Of a DNA stretch of 6,243 nt, positions 1 through 6,243 are shown one piece after another. Made by a program: the position numbers and the translations under genes. Origin of the DNA: CAZGTQ01 sp964528575 (lineage in GTDB: Bacteria > Planctomycetota > UBA1135 > GCA-002686595); assembly GCA_964528575.1 (NCBI GenBank), contig CAZGTQ010000064.1, positions 1 to 6,243 of the forward strand. Reading direction: 5' to 3'. The notes below the pieces were generated by a model, which saw only the letters and a program-made list of their open reading frames with translations, was not told the DNA's origin and ran no database searches. How positions within the stretch are numbered: the first letter of the stretch is position 1; each line of letters begins with the position of its first letter.

Positions 1-1628
1 GTGTAGAGCTCGGCCGAGCGGTCGACCGTGTCGCCCGGCGTGCCGCCGGTGCCGTTCGCGCCGACGCCGATCGTCAGGATGCGCTCGCCGTTCACGAGGA
101 CGGAGCGCGTGTGCGGACGCGGCAGGAGCGTCGTTCCGACGGTCTGCCAGGTGAGCGTCGGGCCGATCTCCGCGCGCTCGATCGTTTGGATCGGGCTCCC
201 CGAGCCCAGGCTTCCGAAGTCGAGGGGGTCCAGCCCTCCGAGCGCGTAGACGTACCCGTCGTGCTCGATGAGCTGCGGTCGCACCCGCGCCACGTTCAGG
301 TCGCCCGCGACGGTCCATCCGCTCGACTCGTCGAAGAGGTAGGTCTGGGCCACCGCGTCAGGGCTTCCGACGCCGTGAGCGGCCCCCCCGGCGATGAGGA
401 TGCGTCCGTCGGTCAGCGTGACCTGGGCGTGGAGCGCGAGCGAGGGGGGATCGAAGTACGACACCATGTTGTAGGTCAGGATCGTCACGGCGCTCGGATC
501 GTAGACGTGCGCGTACCACGAAAACGTCGGAGCGTAGACCCCGGGGAACTGCGTCGTCCGGACGCCGCCGGTGAGGAGCACCTTCCCGCTCGCCAAGAGC
601 GACGCCGCGTTCATGCAGGTCGGACTCACTTCGGACACTCCAGGAAGCGGCGCTTGAAAGAACGAGGGCCCTGGTGACCAGGCGTCGGTGGCCGGGTCGT
701 AGAGCTCCGTCGTCTCCGTCATCGTCAGCCAGTCCGGATCCTCCCACGCACCAACTTGCGAGTTGCCCAGCCCGCCCGCGACGAACACGCGGCCGTCGGC
801 GAGCAGCGTCGCGGTGTGCGCGACGCGGGCCACGTTCATTGGGTTCGTCGCCGTGAACGTGTCCGCGACCGGGTCGTAGATCTCCGCGGTCGCGCTCGCG
901 ACGCCGGTCGACGGATCCGCGACACCGCCGACGAGCAGGAAGCGCCCGTCCGCGAGCCGCGTCATCGTGTGGCCGGTGCGCGGCTGCGTCATGCTCGGGC
1001 CCGCGACGAACGTCTCCTGCTGCGGGTCGAACAACTCGGTCGTCGCGAGCGCCGCGTAGCTCGCGTTCGCGAGATCGTCGGAGTCCGGCGTCATCCCGCC
1101 CGTCACGAGCACGCGGCCGTCGTCGAGCAGCGCGACGGCGTGCTCGAGCCGCGGCGCGATCACGCTCGCACGCGCGAGCCCCGGCACGGCCGCGCCGAGC
1201 ACGAAGTGCGAAATCTGCGGCGCGCCGATCGAGAACGTGACGCGCTCGCTCAGCTCGCCCGGCGCGAGCGACGGCAGGTCGAGCGTCAGGAACTGCGCGT
1301 TCAGCCCGAGGCCGACGAGGCCCGCGTTCGCCGGGAGCGGATAGCTCACGTCCTGCGCGCCGCCGCTCAGCACGCCGACCTGCGCGTACGCCGCGAGGTC
1401 GAGCCCGAGCTCGAGCGCGAGCGGGCTGCCCGGGAACAGTGGCGCGAGCGGCGTCGGCCCCTGGTCGAACGACGGCAGGTGCACGTACGCGTCGCCCGCC
1501 GGCCCGACGAGCGTGTACGTCGCGGCGCCTCCGATCGCGCCGCCTGACCATCCGTGGCCTGTCTGGGCGTGCGCAGCGGTCGCGAATAGGCCGGCGGCGA
1601 CGAGCAGCGTGTGGATTCTCGTTTTCAT
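1..1628 (-). CDS. Secreted kelch-repeat (beta-propeller) protein, 3' end missing
   Basis: The reading frame opens at an ATG at 1628 and stays open for 542 codons to the left edge, so the C-terminus is outside the window. Residues 1-21 form a Sec signal peptide (MKTR, a hydrophobic stretch, then AHA before Q22), which fixes the start. Residues 25-145 form a separate beta-rich module ending near FSIG. From about residue 158, six kelch-type motifs follow, each with a DGR/V-type turn, a hydrophobic strand and a GG doublet (GG near 177, 234, 285, 354, 414, 464). Most continue to an ELYDP- or EIYDP-like strand (199-202, 249-253, 308-312). A seventh, weaker motif (ERILTIGVG, 515-523) ends in AELY at the edge. 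Kelch motifs fold as propeller blades, so this is an exported propeller, perhaps a binding or surface protein. No catalytic residues are recognisable. A galactose-oxidase-like relative is possible but not shown. Third-position A/T is commoner in the distal half. The export and kelch calls are strong; the function is unknown. Confidence 0.88.
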   Translation of the reverse strand, partial: MKTRIHTLLVAAGLFATAAHAQTGHGWSGGAIGGAATYTLVGPAGDAYVHLPSFDQGPTPLAPLFPGSPLALELGLDLAAYAQVGVLSGGAQDVSYPLPANAGLVGLGLNAQFLTLDLPSLAPGELSERVTFSIGAPQISHFVLGAAVPGLARASVIAPRLEHAVALLDDGRVLVTGGMTPDSDDLANASYAALATTELFDPQQETFVAGPSMTQPRTGHTMTRLADGRFLLVGGVADPSTGVASATAEIYDPVADTFTATNPMNVARVAHTATLLADGRVFVAGGLGNSQVGAWEDPDWLTMTETTELYDPATDAWSPGPSFFQAPLPGVSEVSPTCMNAASLLASGKVLLTGGVRTTQFPGVYAPTFSWYAHVYDPSAVTILTYNMVSYFDPPSLALHAQVTLTDGRILIAGGAAHGVGSPDAVAQTYLFDESSGWTVAGDLNVARVRPQLIEHDGYVYALGGLDPLDFGSLGSGSPIQTIERAEIGPTLTWQTVGTTLLPRPHTRSVLVNGERILTIGVGANGTGGTPGDTVDRSAELY

Positions 1629-1847
1629 GGTGTTCCGTGCTCCCTCGAAACGCGCGCCCACGAAGCGCGGCCACGCGTCCCTCTCGGGTGTCGCATTGCA
1701 CCACGAGTCGGCCCACGGTGCGCCACCCCTCCCACTGATCCCAGCGGAACGGTCGCGGGCCCGCACGCGAAGCACTGGTGCGGCCCCAGATTCACCGCTC
1801 CGCCGGCGTGGAGCACTCGGACGAGCGCGCTTTCGTACCGCTGGCGC
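1629..1847. other. Intergenic gap between the module-array gene and the kelch gene
   Basis: These 219 bases separate the TGA of the 1058-residue gene from the ATG of the kelch gene. The gap is long enough to hold a terminator and a promoter. I found neither convincingly. There is no stem of six or more pairs followed by a T run on the minus strand, and no recognisable -35/-10 pair. Small inverted repeats are present (for example GCGGGCCCGC at 1755-1764, which has no loop). Whether the kelch gene is co-transcribed with the upstream pair cannot be decided from the sequence. Confidence 0.5.
1641..1646 (-). promoter_or_regulatory. Possible ribosome binding site of the kelch gene
   Basis: On the minus strand GAGGGA lies 12 bases upstream of the ATG at 1628. 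It is purine-rich and resembles a Shine-Dalgarno core, but the spacing is longer than the usual 5-9 bases, so it may be weak or not used. The signal peptide beginning exactly at this ATG supports the start better than this site does. Confidence 0.3.
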
Positions 1848-4800
1848 TCACTCGAGCACGAGCGCGATCGCGCGCTCGTGCTCCCCCGCGAGCAGCACGT
1901 CCGCTTGCGCAGCGCGCCCGTCCGGCGCGGCGATGCGTACGCGGTAGACGCCGGGCGCCAACGGCCCGAACGCGCGCTCGGTGCGCTCCGGATCGAAGCC
2001 GGCGAGCGCGGGACCGCGCGGGTGCGCGTGCTCGAAGCCGCTCGGGTCGAGGATCGAGACCGCGAGCTCATCGACGACATCGTCCGCGCCGAGGAGCCGC
2101 AGCACGAGCACCGTCGCCGGACCGACGACGAGCCGCGCCGTCGCCGTCGCGCCCTCGCCGACCGTGACGCGCAGCGGCTGAGCGGTCGCGACGCCCTCGC
2201 CGGCCGCCTCGAGGAGCAGCTCTCCCGCCGGCAGGCCGCCGAGCGCGAAGCCGCCCGCCTCGCGCGTCGCCACCCCCGCTAGCTGGAGCGGCGTCCCGTC
2301 CGCCGTGCGCGCATACACCCGCGCGGCGACCGGTGCGCCCCGCGCGTCGACGACGCGGCCCTCGACGCGGCCGCCGCGGCCGAGCGCGAGCTCGAGGCCC
2401 TCGCGCTCCGCGCCCGACTCCGCGACGACGCCCGCGCGCAGCGCGCTCCCCTGGCCGGCGACCGCGGCGAAGTCGACGAACGGACCGCCGTCGACGCCGG
2501 CGAACACCGTGTACTTGCCCGGACTCAAGTGCAGACACGTCCACGCTCCCGTCTCGCGGTCGACGTCGACGACGCTGACGCCGCCCGACCACGCGACGCC
2601 GTCCTCGTGCTCGCGCCGTACGACCACGCGCGTCCAGAACGCGAGCTCGCCGCTCGCCGTGACCCGTCCGCGCAGCCCGGCGGTCGGGAGCGCGAGACGC
2701 ACCGCGTGCTCGCCCGACGCCGGCACGCGCTCGCGGAACGTCAGCAGCGGCCCGCCCGGCGCGCGCACGCGCAACCACGCGTCGCCGCCGAGCGCGAGCT
2801 CGAGCGCGAACGTTCCATCGGACGCAGAGCGCGCCGTCGGCCGCTCGAGCGCGCCGCCGACGAGCGCCTCGACGTATGCGCCCTCGACCGGCTCCCCCGC
2901 CGCCGTCACCCGCCCGCGCACGACGACCGCGACCTCGCGCGGCCCGCCGACCACCGCGCTCGTGGTGCGGTCCGCGACGATCTCGACGCGCGCTTGGACG
3001 AGCTCGCTCGCTCCGTCCGGCCCCGCGAGGCGCGCCGTGACGAGCAGCGCGCCCGGCGCGAGGTCGCGCGCGAGCAGCACGCCGCGCGAATCGGTCTCGA
3101 GTCCGCGCTCGAGCGGCGAGGGCAGCTCGGTGCCGAGCACGACCGGACTTCGCGGCGCGGGCAGACCGTCGGGGCCCAGCACGCGCAGCTCGAGCCGGCC
3201 GCCGCGGCGCAGCGCGAGCTCGACGTCCGTGCGCCGCTCGCCGGCGCCGAGCACGAGCGCGAGCGGCTCCGACGGCGCGAGCCCCGCGTCGACGCGCGCG
3301 CCCAGACGCCAGCGCCCCGGCGGCAGGCGATCCAGAGCGAAGCGGCCGTCGGCCGCGCTCCTCGTCGCGCGCCCCTCGTCGCGGTGTGCACCGCTCGCGC
3401 GCAGCTCGACCGGCTCGACGCGCGCGCCGGCGACCGGCAGCCCGTTGGAATCGACGACGCGCCCGCTCACGCTCGCGCAGCGCGGGAGCACGAAGCGCGC
3501 GCCGCGCCCTTCGGCCGGCAGCTCGACGCGCACGGGCTCGGACGCCGCGTGGTCCTGCGCGCTCGCCGCGACGACCCACCGGCCGGCGTCGAGGACGTCC
3601 CAGTCGAACGCGCCGCTCTCGCTCGCGAACGTCCGCTCGTACGCAACGTCCGGCTGCGCCGACGCGCCGCCGGCGCTCCTCGCCGTGAGCGTGAACGCGC
3701 GCACCGGCGCGCCCGCGTCGTCGACGACGGTGCCGCGCAGGCCGGGCGGCGCGCGCAGCACGAGCTCGAGCTCCGGCCCGCCGACGCGCGCGCGGTCGGC
3801 GACGGCGCGCCACGCCGGCCGCTCCCACGCGCTCTCGGCGACGCGCACGACCGCGCCGGTCTCGTCGGCGGGAGAGCGCTCGAACGCGGCCGTGACGACG
3901 ACCCGCCGCGGTCCCGCGTCGAGCCCCGAGATCGCGAAGCGGCCGGCGTCGTCGGTCCGCACGCGCGGCCCCTCCTCGACGCCGCTCGGATCGGCGCTCT
4001 CGACCGCCGCGACCGTCGCGCCGGCGACCGGCCGTCCGTCGGGCAGCCGCACGATGCCGGCGAGCGCGAGCCCGCGTCGCAGCGCGAGGTCGATGCCGTC
4101 GAGCTCGCGGCCCCAGGGGAGCGTCACGCGCTCGCGCACCGCCGGCCGAAAGCCCTGCGCGGACGCGCGCACGGCGCGCAGGAGCGGGTGCACGCCCTCG
4201 AATGCGTAACGCCCGTTCGCGTCCGTCTCCGCGTGGTCGAACGCGGCCCACGACGTCGTGCGCGTCGCGCCGCCCCATTCGATCGACACCCGCGCGCCCG
4301 CGACCGGCGCGCCCGCCTCGTCGACGACGCGCCCAGAGATCGTGAGCCCGTCCCGGACCGGGACGCGGATCTCGCGCACCACGCCGGGCACCGCGCGGAA
4401 CGGCTCGACGCGGACCGGCGCGAACGGCGCGAGCCCCGGCTGCGAGCGCACCTCCCAAGTCCCGTCGGGCGCGAGCCCGCCGGCCTCGAGCGCGAGGTCC
4501 GCGCCGATCGTCGCGGTGACGCGCCGCCCGCTCGGCCGGTGCTCGAGGACGAGCGGGCGTCCGGCGAGCGCGCCCGCGTCGAACACGCTCGCGGCCGCGG
4601 GCACGAGCCGGATGCGCGCGAAGCCGCCGAGCACCGGCTCGAGCCGCAGCGTCGCGGGCAACTCCGCTCCCTCGCCCGCCGCCGGCTCGAGGCACAGGTA
4701 GCGCGCCTCGAGCGCGACGCTCCAGCGCGCGAGGTCGGTCGGCGCCGGCAGGACGAACGTCCCGTCCGCCGCGACGGGCGCGCGCGCGATCTCGAGCCAG

Positions 4801-5024
4801 CGCGCGTCGAGACGCGGCTGCGCCGAGCGCACGCCGCGCAGCACGACGGACGCCCGCTCGTCGCCGGGCACGCCGGTTGGCCACACGACGACGCCGCGCA
4901 CCTCGCGCACGCTCGCGCCCACTGCGCCGTGTTGCGCCGCCGTCCTCGGCGCGATGTCGTCTTGCGCCGCCGTCCCCGGCGCGAACGCCGCGAGAGCCAG
5001 GAGCACGAGAGCGAGGCCGCGCAT
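1848..5024 (-). CDS. Secreted multi-module carboxypeptidase-regulatory-like domain protein (complete)
   Basis: This complete gene encodes 1058 residues, from ATG at 5024 to TGA at 1850-1848. Residues 1-20 are a Sec signal peptide (MRG, a run of L/A/V, cleavage likely after TAA before Q21), and a GGAGG lies just upstream. The rest is a chain of beta-sandwich modules of about 90 residues. Module openings have the form G-x-V-V-D-x-x-G-x-P-V-A-G-A-x-V, near 231, 323, 431, 521, 613 (degenerate), 704, 786 and 889. Each is followed by a D/S-x-x-G-x-F strand (near 268, 358, 468, 557, 644, 735, 824, 922) and usually an L-x-P/A-G turn. The N-terminal 37-140 region and the last 90 residues look like further diverged modules. 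This is the CarboxypepD_reg / transthyretin-like pattern. No zinc-peptidase domain, beta-barrel, transmembrane anchor or C-terminal sorting signal is visible, so the name does not imply peptidase activity. There are only three cysteines (111, 516, 830). A structural, adhesive or carbohydrate-binding role outside the cytoplasm is inference. The gene lies 40 bases after its tandem paralogue, probably in one operon. Confidence 0.95.
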   Translation of the reverse strand: MRGLALVLLALAAFAPGTAAQDDIAPRTAAQHGAVGASVREVRGVVVWPTGVPGDERASVVLRGVRSAQPRLDARWLEIARAPVAADGTFVLPAPTDLARWSVALEARYLCLEPAAGEGAELPATLRLEPVLGGFARIRLVPAAASVFDAGALAGRPLVLEHRPSGRRVTATIGADLALEAGGLAPDGTWEVRSQPGLAPFAPVRVEPFRAVPGVVREIRVPVRDGLTISGRVVDEAGAPVAGARVSIEWGGATRTTSWAAFDHAETDANGRYAFEGVHPLLRAVRASAQGFRPAVRERVTLPWGRELDGIDLALRRGLALAGIVRLPDGRPVAGATVAAVESADPSGVEEGPRVRTDDAGRFAISGLDAGPRRVVVTAAFERSPADETGAVVRVAESAWERPAWRAVADRARVGGPELELVLRAPPGLRGTVVDDAGAPVRAFTLTARSAGGASAQPDVAYERTFASESGAFDWDVLDAGRWVVAASAQDHAASEPVRVELPAEGRGARFVLPRCASVSGRVVDSNGLPVAGARVEPVELRASGAHRDEGRATRSAADGRFALDRLPPGRWRLGARVDAGLAPSEPLALVLGAGERRTDVELALRRGGRLELRVLGPDGLPAPRSPVVLGTELPSPLERGLETDSRGVLLARDLAPGALLVTARLAGPDGASELVQARVEIVADRTTSAVVGGPREVAVVVRGRVTAAGEPVEGAYVEALVGGALERPTARSASDGTFALELALGGDAWLRVRAPGGPLLTFRERVPASGEHAVRLALPTAGLRGRVTASGELAFWTRVVVRREHEDGVAWSGGVSVVDVDRETGAWTCLHLSPGKYTVFAGVDGGPFVDFAAVAGQGSALRAGVVAESGAEREGLELALGRGGRVEGRVVDARGAPVAARVYARTADGTPLQLAGVATREAGGFALGGLPAGELLLEAAGEGVATAQPLRVTVGEGATATARLVVGPATVLVLRLLGADDVVDELAVSILDPSGFEHAHPRGPALAGFDPERTERAFGPLAPGVYRVRIAAPDGRAAQADVLLAGEHERAIALVLE
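4923..4982 (-). repeat. 30-base tandem duplication across the signal-peptide cleavage region
   Basis: Two 30-base units encode APGTAAQDDI (residues 15-24) and APRTAAQHGA (residues 25-34) of the 1058-residue protein. The core is 23 bases long, at 4932-4954 and 4962-4984 on the plus strand, and the two copies differ at one base. The duplication copies the A-A before Q signal-peptidase site, so the protein carries a second cleavage-like sequence ten residues downstream. The unit length is a multiple of three and the frame is kept. Confidence 0.85.
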
Positions 5025-5028
5025 CGCG

Positions 5029-5033
5029 CCTCC
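5029..5033 (-). promoter_or_regulatory. Ribosome binding site of the 1058-residue gene
   Basis: GGAGG on the minus strand ends four bases before the ATG at 5024. The match to the Shine-Dalgarno core is good; the spacing is slightly short. Together with the signal peptide starting at that ATG, it settles the start codon. It lies in the 40-base gap after the upstream paralogue, where I see no terminator. Confidence 0.7.
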
Positions 5034-5064
5034 AGGCTACTCGGTCGCGGCGATCCGGGCGGCG

Positions 5065-6243
5065 TCACTCCAGGACGAGCACGAGCGCGCGCTCAGGCTC
5101 TCCCGCGAGCGCAACTTCCGCGCCCACGCGCCGACCGTCGGACGCCGTGATCGTCGGCGCAGTGATCGTCGGCGCCGTGATCGTCGGCGCGGTGATCGTT
5201 ACGGTGTACACGCCCGGCGCGAGCGGCCCGAACACGCGCCACGCGTCGCCGCGATCGCCCGCCGGCAGGCGCCGGTGCGCGTGCTCGAGGCCGCGCGCGT
5301 CGCGGATCGAGACGGCGAGGTCGGCCGGCGCCGTACCGGAGCCGTCGACGCGCAGCGCGAGCGACGTCGCGGGAACGAGATCGAGCGTCAGCGCCGTCGC
5401 CTCGCCCGCGCGGACGTCGACGCGCGCGGGCTCGGCGGTCGCGAGCCCGTCGCCGAACGCCTCGACCAGCAGCTCGCCGGGCGGCAGCGCGCCGACGTGG
5501 AACCGACCCGCTTCCCGCGTCGGATGGCCGACGAGCTGGAGCGGCCGGCCCTCGGCCAGGCGCACGTGCACGAGCGCGTCCAGCGGCCGTCCCGCGCCGC
5601 CGGTCACGACGCCGCCGGTCACGACCCCTTCGATCGCGCCGCCGCGGCGGAGCTCGAGCTCGATCCCCTCGCGCACCTCGCCCGCGCGCACGACGAGCCC
5701 GCTGCGCAGCGCCGCCCCGTTCGTCTCGTCGGGTGCGAGCGAGAGCGCGACGTAGCGCGGCCCGCGACCCGCAAGCAACGTGTACGTGCCCGGGTCGAGG
5801 TGGAGGCACGACCACGCGCCCGTCTGCGGGTCGACGTGCACCTCGCTCTCCAACTCGCCGGACCACGGAACACCGCCGTCGAGCTCGCGGCGCACGAGGA
5901 CGCGCGTGCGGATGCCGAGCTCGCCGGGCTCGCCGGGCGCGACGACGCGGCCGCGCAGGCCGCCCGTGGGAAGCACGAAACGCACCTCGTGCTCGCCCGA
6001 CGCGGGAACGTGCTCGACGAACGCGACGCGGCGGCCGCCAAGCGGATGCACGACGAAGCTCGTTTCGCCGCCGGCGAGGAGCTCGAGCGAGAACGAGCCG
6101 TCCGCCGCGGTGCGCGTCACCGCCTCGGGACGATCAGGCTCGGTCGAGGACGACGAGGCGACGCTGCGCGCCGCCTCCGCCGCGACCCAGGCGCCCGCGA
6201 GCGGCTCGCCGGCCGACGCGACGTGCCCGCGCACGACGACCGC
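5065..6243 (-). CDS. Tandem paralogue of the module-array protein, C-terminal part only
   Basis: The frame is open from the right edge (first codon 6243-6241) to TGA at 5067-5065, giving 392 residues of a protein that begins outside the window. It aligns end to end with residues 699-1058 of the neighbouring gene. Shared landmarks are AVVVRG at the edge, PASGEH (80-85), GGLRGRV (94-100), TGAW-C-LHL (141-149), PLQL..TREAG (234-246), GLEHAH (318-323), FGPLAPGVY (338-346) and the final LVLVLE. By eye roughly half the positions match. A GTG at 6234-6232 could be read as a start, but it falls inside the shared AVVVRG strand and has no signal peptide, so it is internal. By homology the full protein is probably also secreted and about 1000 residues or more; this is inference. 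Differences from the paralogue are a serine-rich insert (about 26-43), a VVTGG duplication (207-216) and a TITAP run (349-368). The sole cysteine visible is 146. Function is unknown; the family is CarboxypepD_reg-like modules. Confidence 0.95.
   Translation of the reverse strand, partial: AVVVRGHVASAGEPLAGAWVAAEAARSVASSSSTEPDRPEAVTRTAADGSFSLELLAGGETSFVVHPLGGRRVAFVEHVPASGEHEVRFVLPTGGLRGRVVAPGEPGELGIRTRVLVRRELDGGVPWSGELESEVHVDPQTGAWSCLHLDPGTYTLLAGRGPRYVALSLAPDETNGAALRSGLVVRAGEVREGIELELRRGGAIEGVVTGGVVTGGAGRPLDALVHVRLAEGRPLQLVGHPTREAGRFHVGALPPGELLVEAFGDGLATAEPARVDVRAGEATALTLDLVPATSLALRVDGSGTAPADLAVSIRDARGLEHAHRRLPAGDRGDAWRVFGPLAPGVYTVTITAPTITAPTITAPTITASDGRRVGAEVALAGEPERALVLVLE
5140..5199 (-). 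repeat. Four in-frame 15-base tandem units (TITAP x3 + TITAS)
   Basis: Four consecutive 15-base units at 5140-5154, 5155-5169, 5170-5184 and 5185-5199 encode TITAP three times and then TITAS (residues 349-368 of the visible fragment). The last three units (plus-strand order) are identical except at one base, which is the third position of the second Thr codon. Across the four units that codon is ACC, ACG, ACT and ACG in coding order. The paralogue has a single IAAP followed directly by DGR at this place, so about three units (15 residues) are extra here. Confidence 0.95.
5596..5625 (-). repeat. Perfect 15-base tandem duplication encoding VVTGG twice
   Basis: GCCGCCGGTCACGAC occurs at 5596-5610 and again without a gap at 5611-5625 on the plus strand. 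It encodes VVTGG VVTGG (residues 207-216 of the fragment), at the first strand of the penultimate module. The paralogue has one GRVVDARG segment here, so one unit appears to be an insertion. The lack of any difference between copies suggests it is recent or recently homogenised. Confidence 0.9.

Noticed and set aside
358..1716. A 452-codon minus-strand frame over the kelch gene
   Set aside because: It is one base out of frame with the kelch reading, arginine-rich and without motifs; the kelch frame explains the same DNA far better.
1755..1764. The palindrome GCGGGCCCGC as a terminator
   Set aside because: It has no loop and no following T run on the minus strand; in DNA this GC-rich a ten-base palindrome is not remarkable.
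2305..4209. A 634-codon plus-strand frame rich in Ser, Arg, Thr and Pro
   Set aside because: A composition artefact of the antisense strand; no signal peptide, domain or plausible ribosome binding site.
2068..4884. A 938-codon minus-strand frame overlapping the 1058-residue gene
   Set aside because: It is almost entirely Arg, Ala and Gly and lacks any domain or signal peptide, whereas the chosen frame has a ribosome binding site, a signal peptide and repeated modules.
5028..5037. The small inverted repeat GCCTGGAGGC around the ribosome binding site, as a translation-control hairpin
   Set aside because: Only four pairs with a two-base loop, too tight to form; probably chance.
2529..5150. An 873-codon open frame on the plus strand opposite the 1058-residue gene
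   Set aside because: Its product is rich in Arg, Ala, Asp and Glu with no domain or signal. It is the shadow of a G/C-third-position gene on the other strand, and it runs through the intergenic gap into the paralogue's end.
5140..5199. The 15-base tandem units as a CRISPR array or a regulatory iteron
   Set aside because: There are no spacers, the units are a multiple of three inside an intact coding frame, and they translate to a regular TITAP repeat.
1848..6243. Carboxypeptidase activity of the module-array proteins
   Set aside because: Only the regulatory-like beta-sandwich modules are visible; no zinc-ligand or catalytic peptidase region is present in the complete protein.

Overview
The window is very GC-rich, with a strong G/C preference at third codon positions, and all three genes I can support lie on the minus strand. 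The genes encode secreted, repeat-built beta-sheet proteins. There are no RNA genes, mobile elements, CRISPR arrays or enzymes with a visible catalytic centre. The base composition and the style of the proteins suggest a large-genome bacterium of the Planctomycetota type: arrays of carboxypeptidase-regulatory-like modules, plus a kelch protein with an extra beta module of a kind I associate with planctomycete exported proteins. Myxococcota is the main alternative. This placement is inference from memory of families, not a search.

In transcription order (right to left) the layout is as follows. (1) Positions 6243-5065 hold the C-terminal 392 residues of a large protein whose start lies beyond the right edge. 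(2) After a 40-base gap, positions 5024-1848 hold a complete 1058-residue secreted protein with a Sec signal peptide and about eight to ten tandem modules of roughly 90 residues, of the CarboxypepD_reg / Ig-like beta-sandwich type. (3) After a 219-base gap, positions 1628-1 hold the first 542 residues of a secreted kelch-repeat (beta-propeller) protein that runs off the left edge without a stop.

The main result is that the first two genes are tandem paralogues. The visible part of the right-hand gene aligns throughout with residues 699-1058 of the complete gene, with shared landmark motifs, and both proteins end on the same beta strand. They differ by small in-frame expansions. The right-hand copy has four 15-base units encoding TITAP/TITAS, a perfect 15-base duplication encoding VVTGG twice, and a serine-rich insert. 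The complete gene carries a 30-base duplication across its signal-peptide cleavage region. This looks like a gene pair evolving by duplication and in-frame slippage. The short gap suggests the two are co-transcribed. The kelch gene is likely an independent or loosely linked unit.

I see no direct evidence of a new enzymatic or defence system. The most plausible role of the pair is structural or adhesive at the cell surface or outside the cell, but nothing in the sequence proves it.
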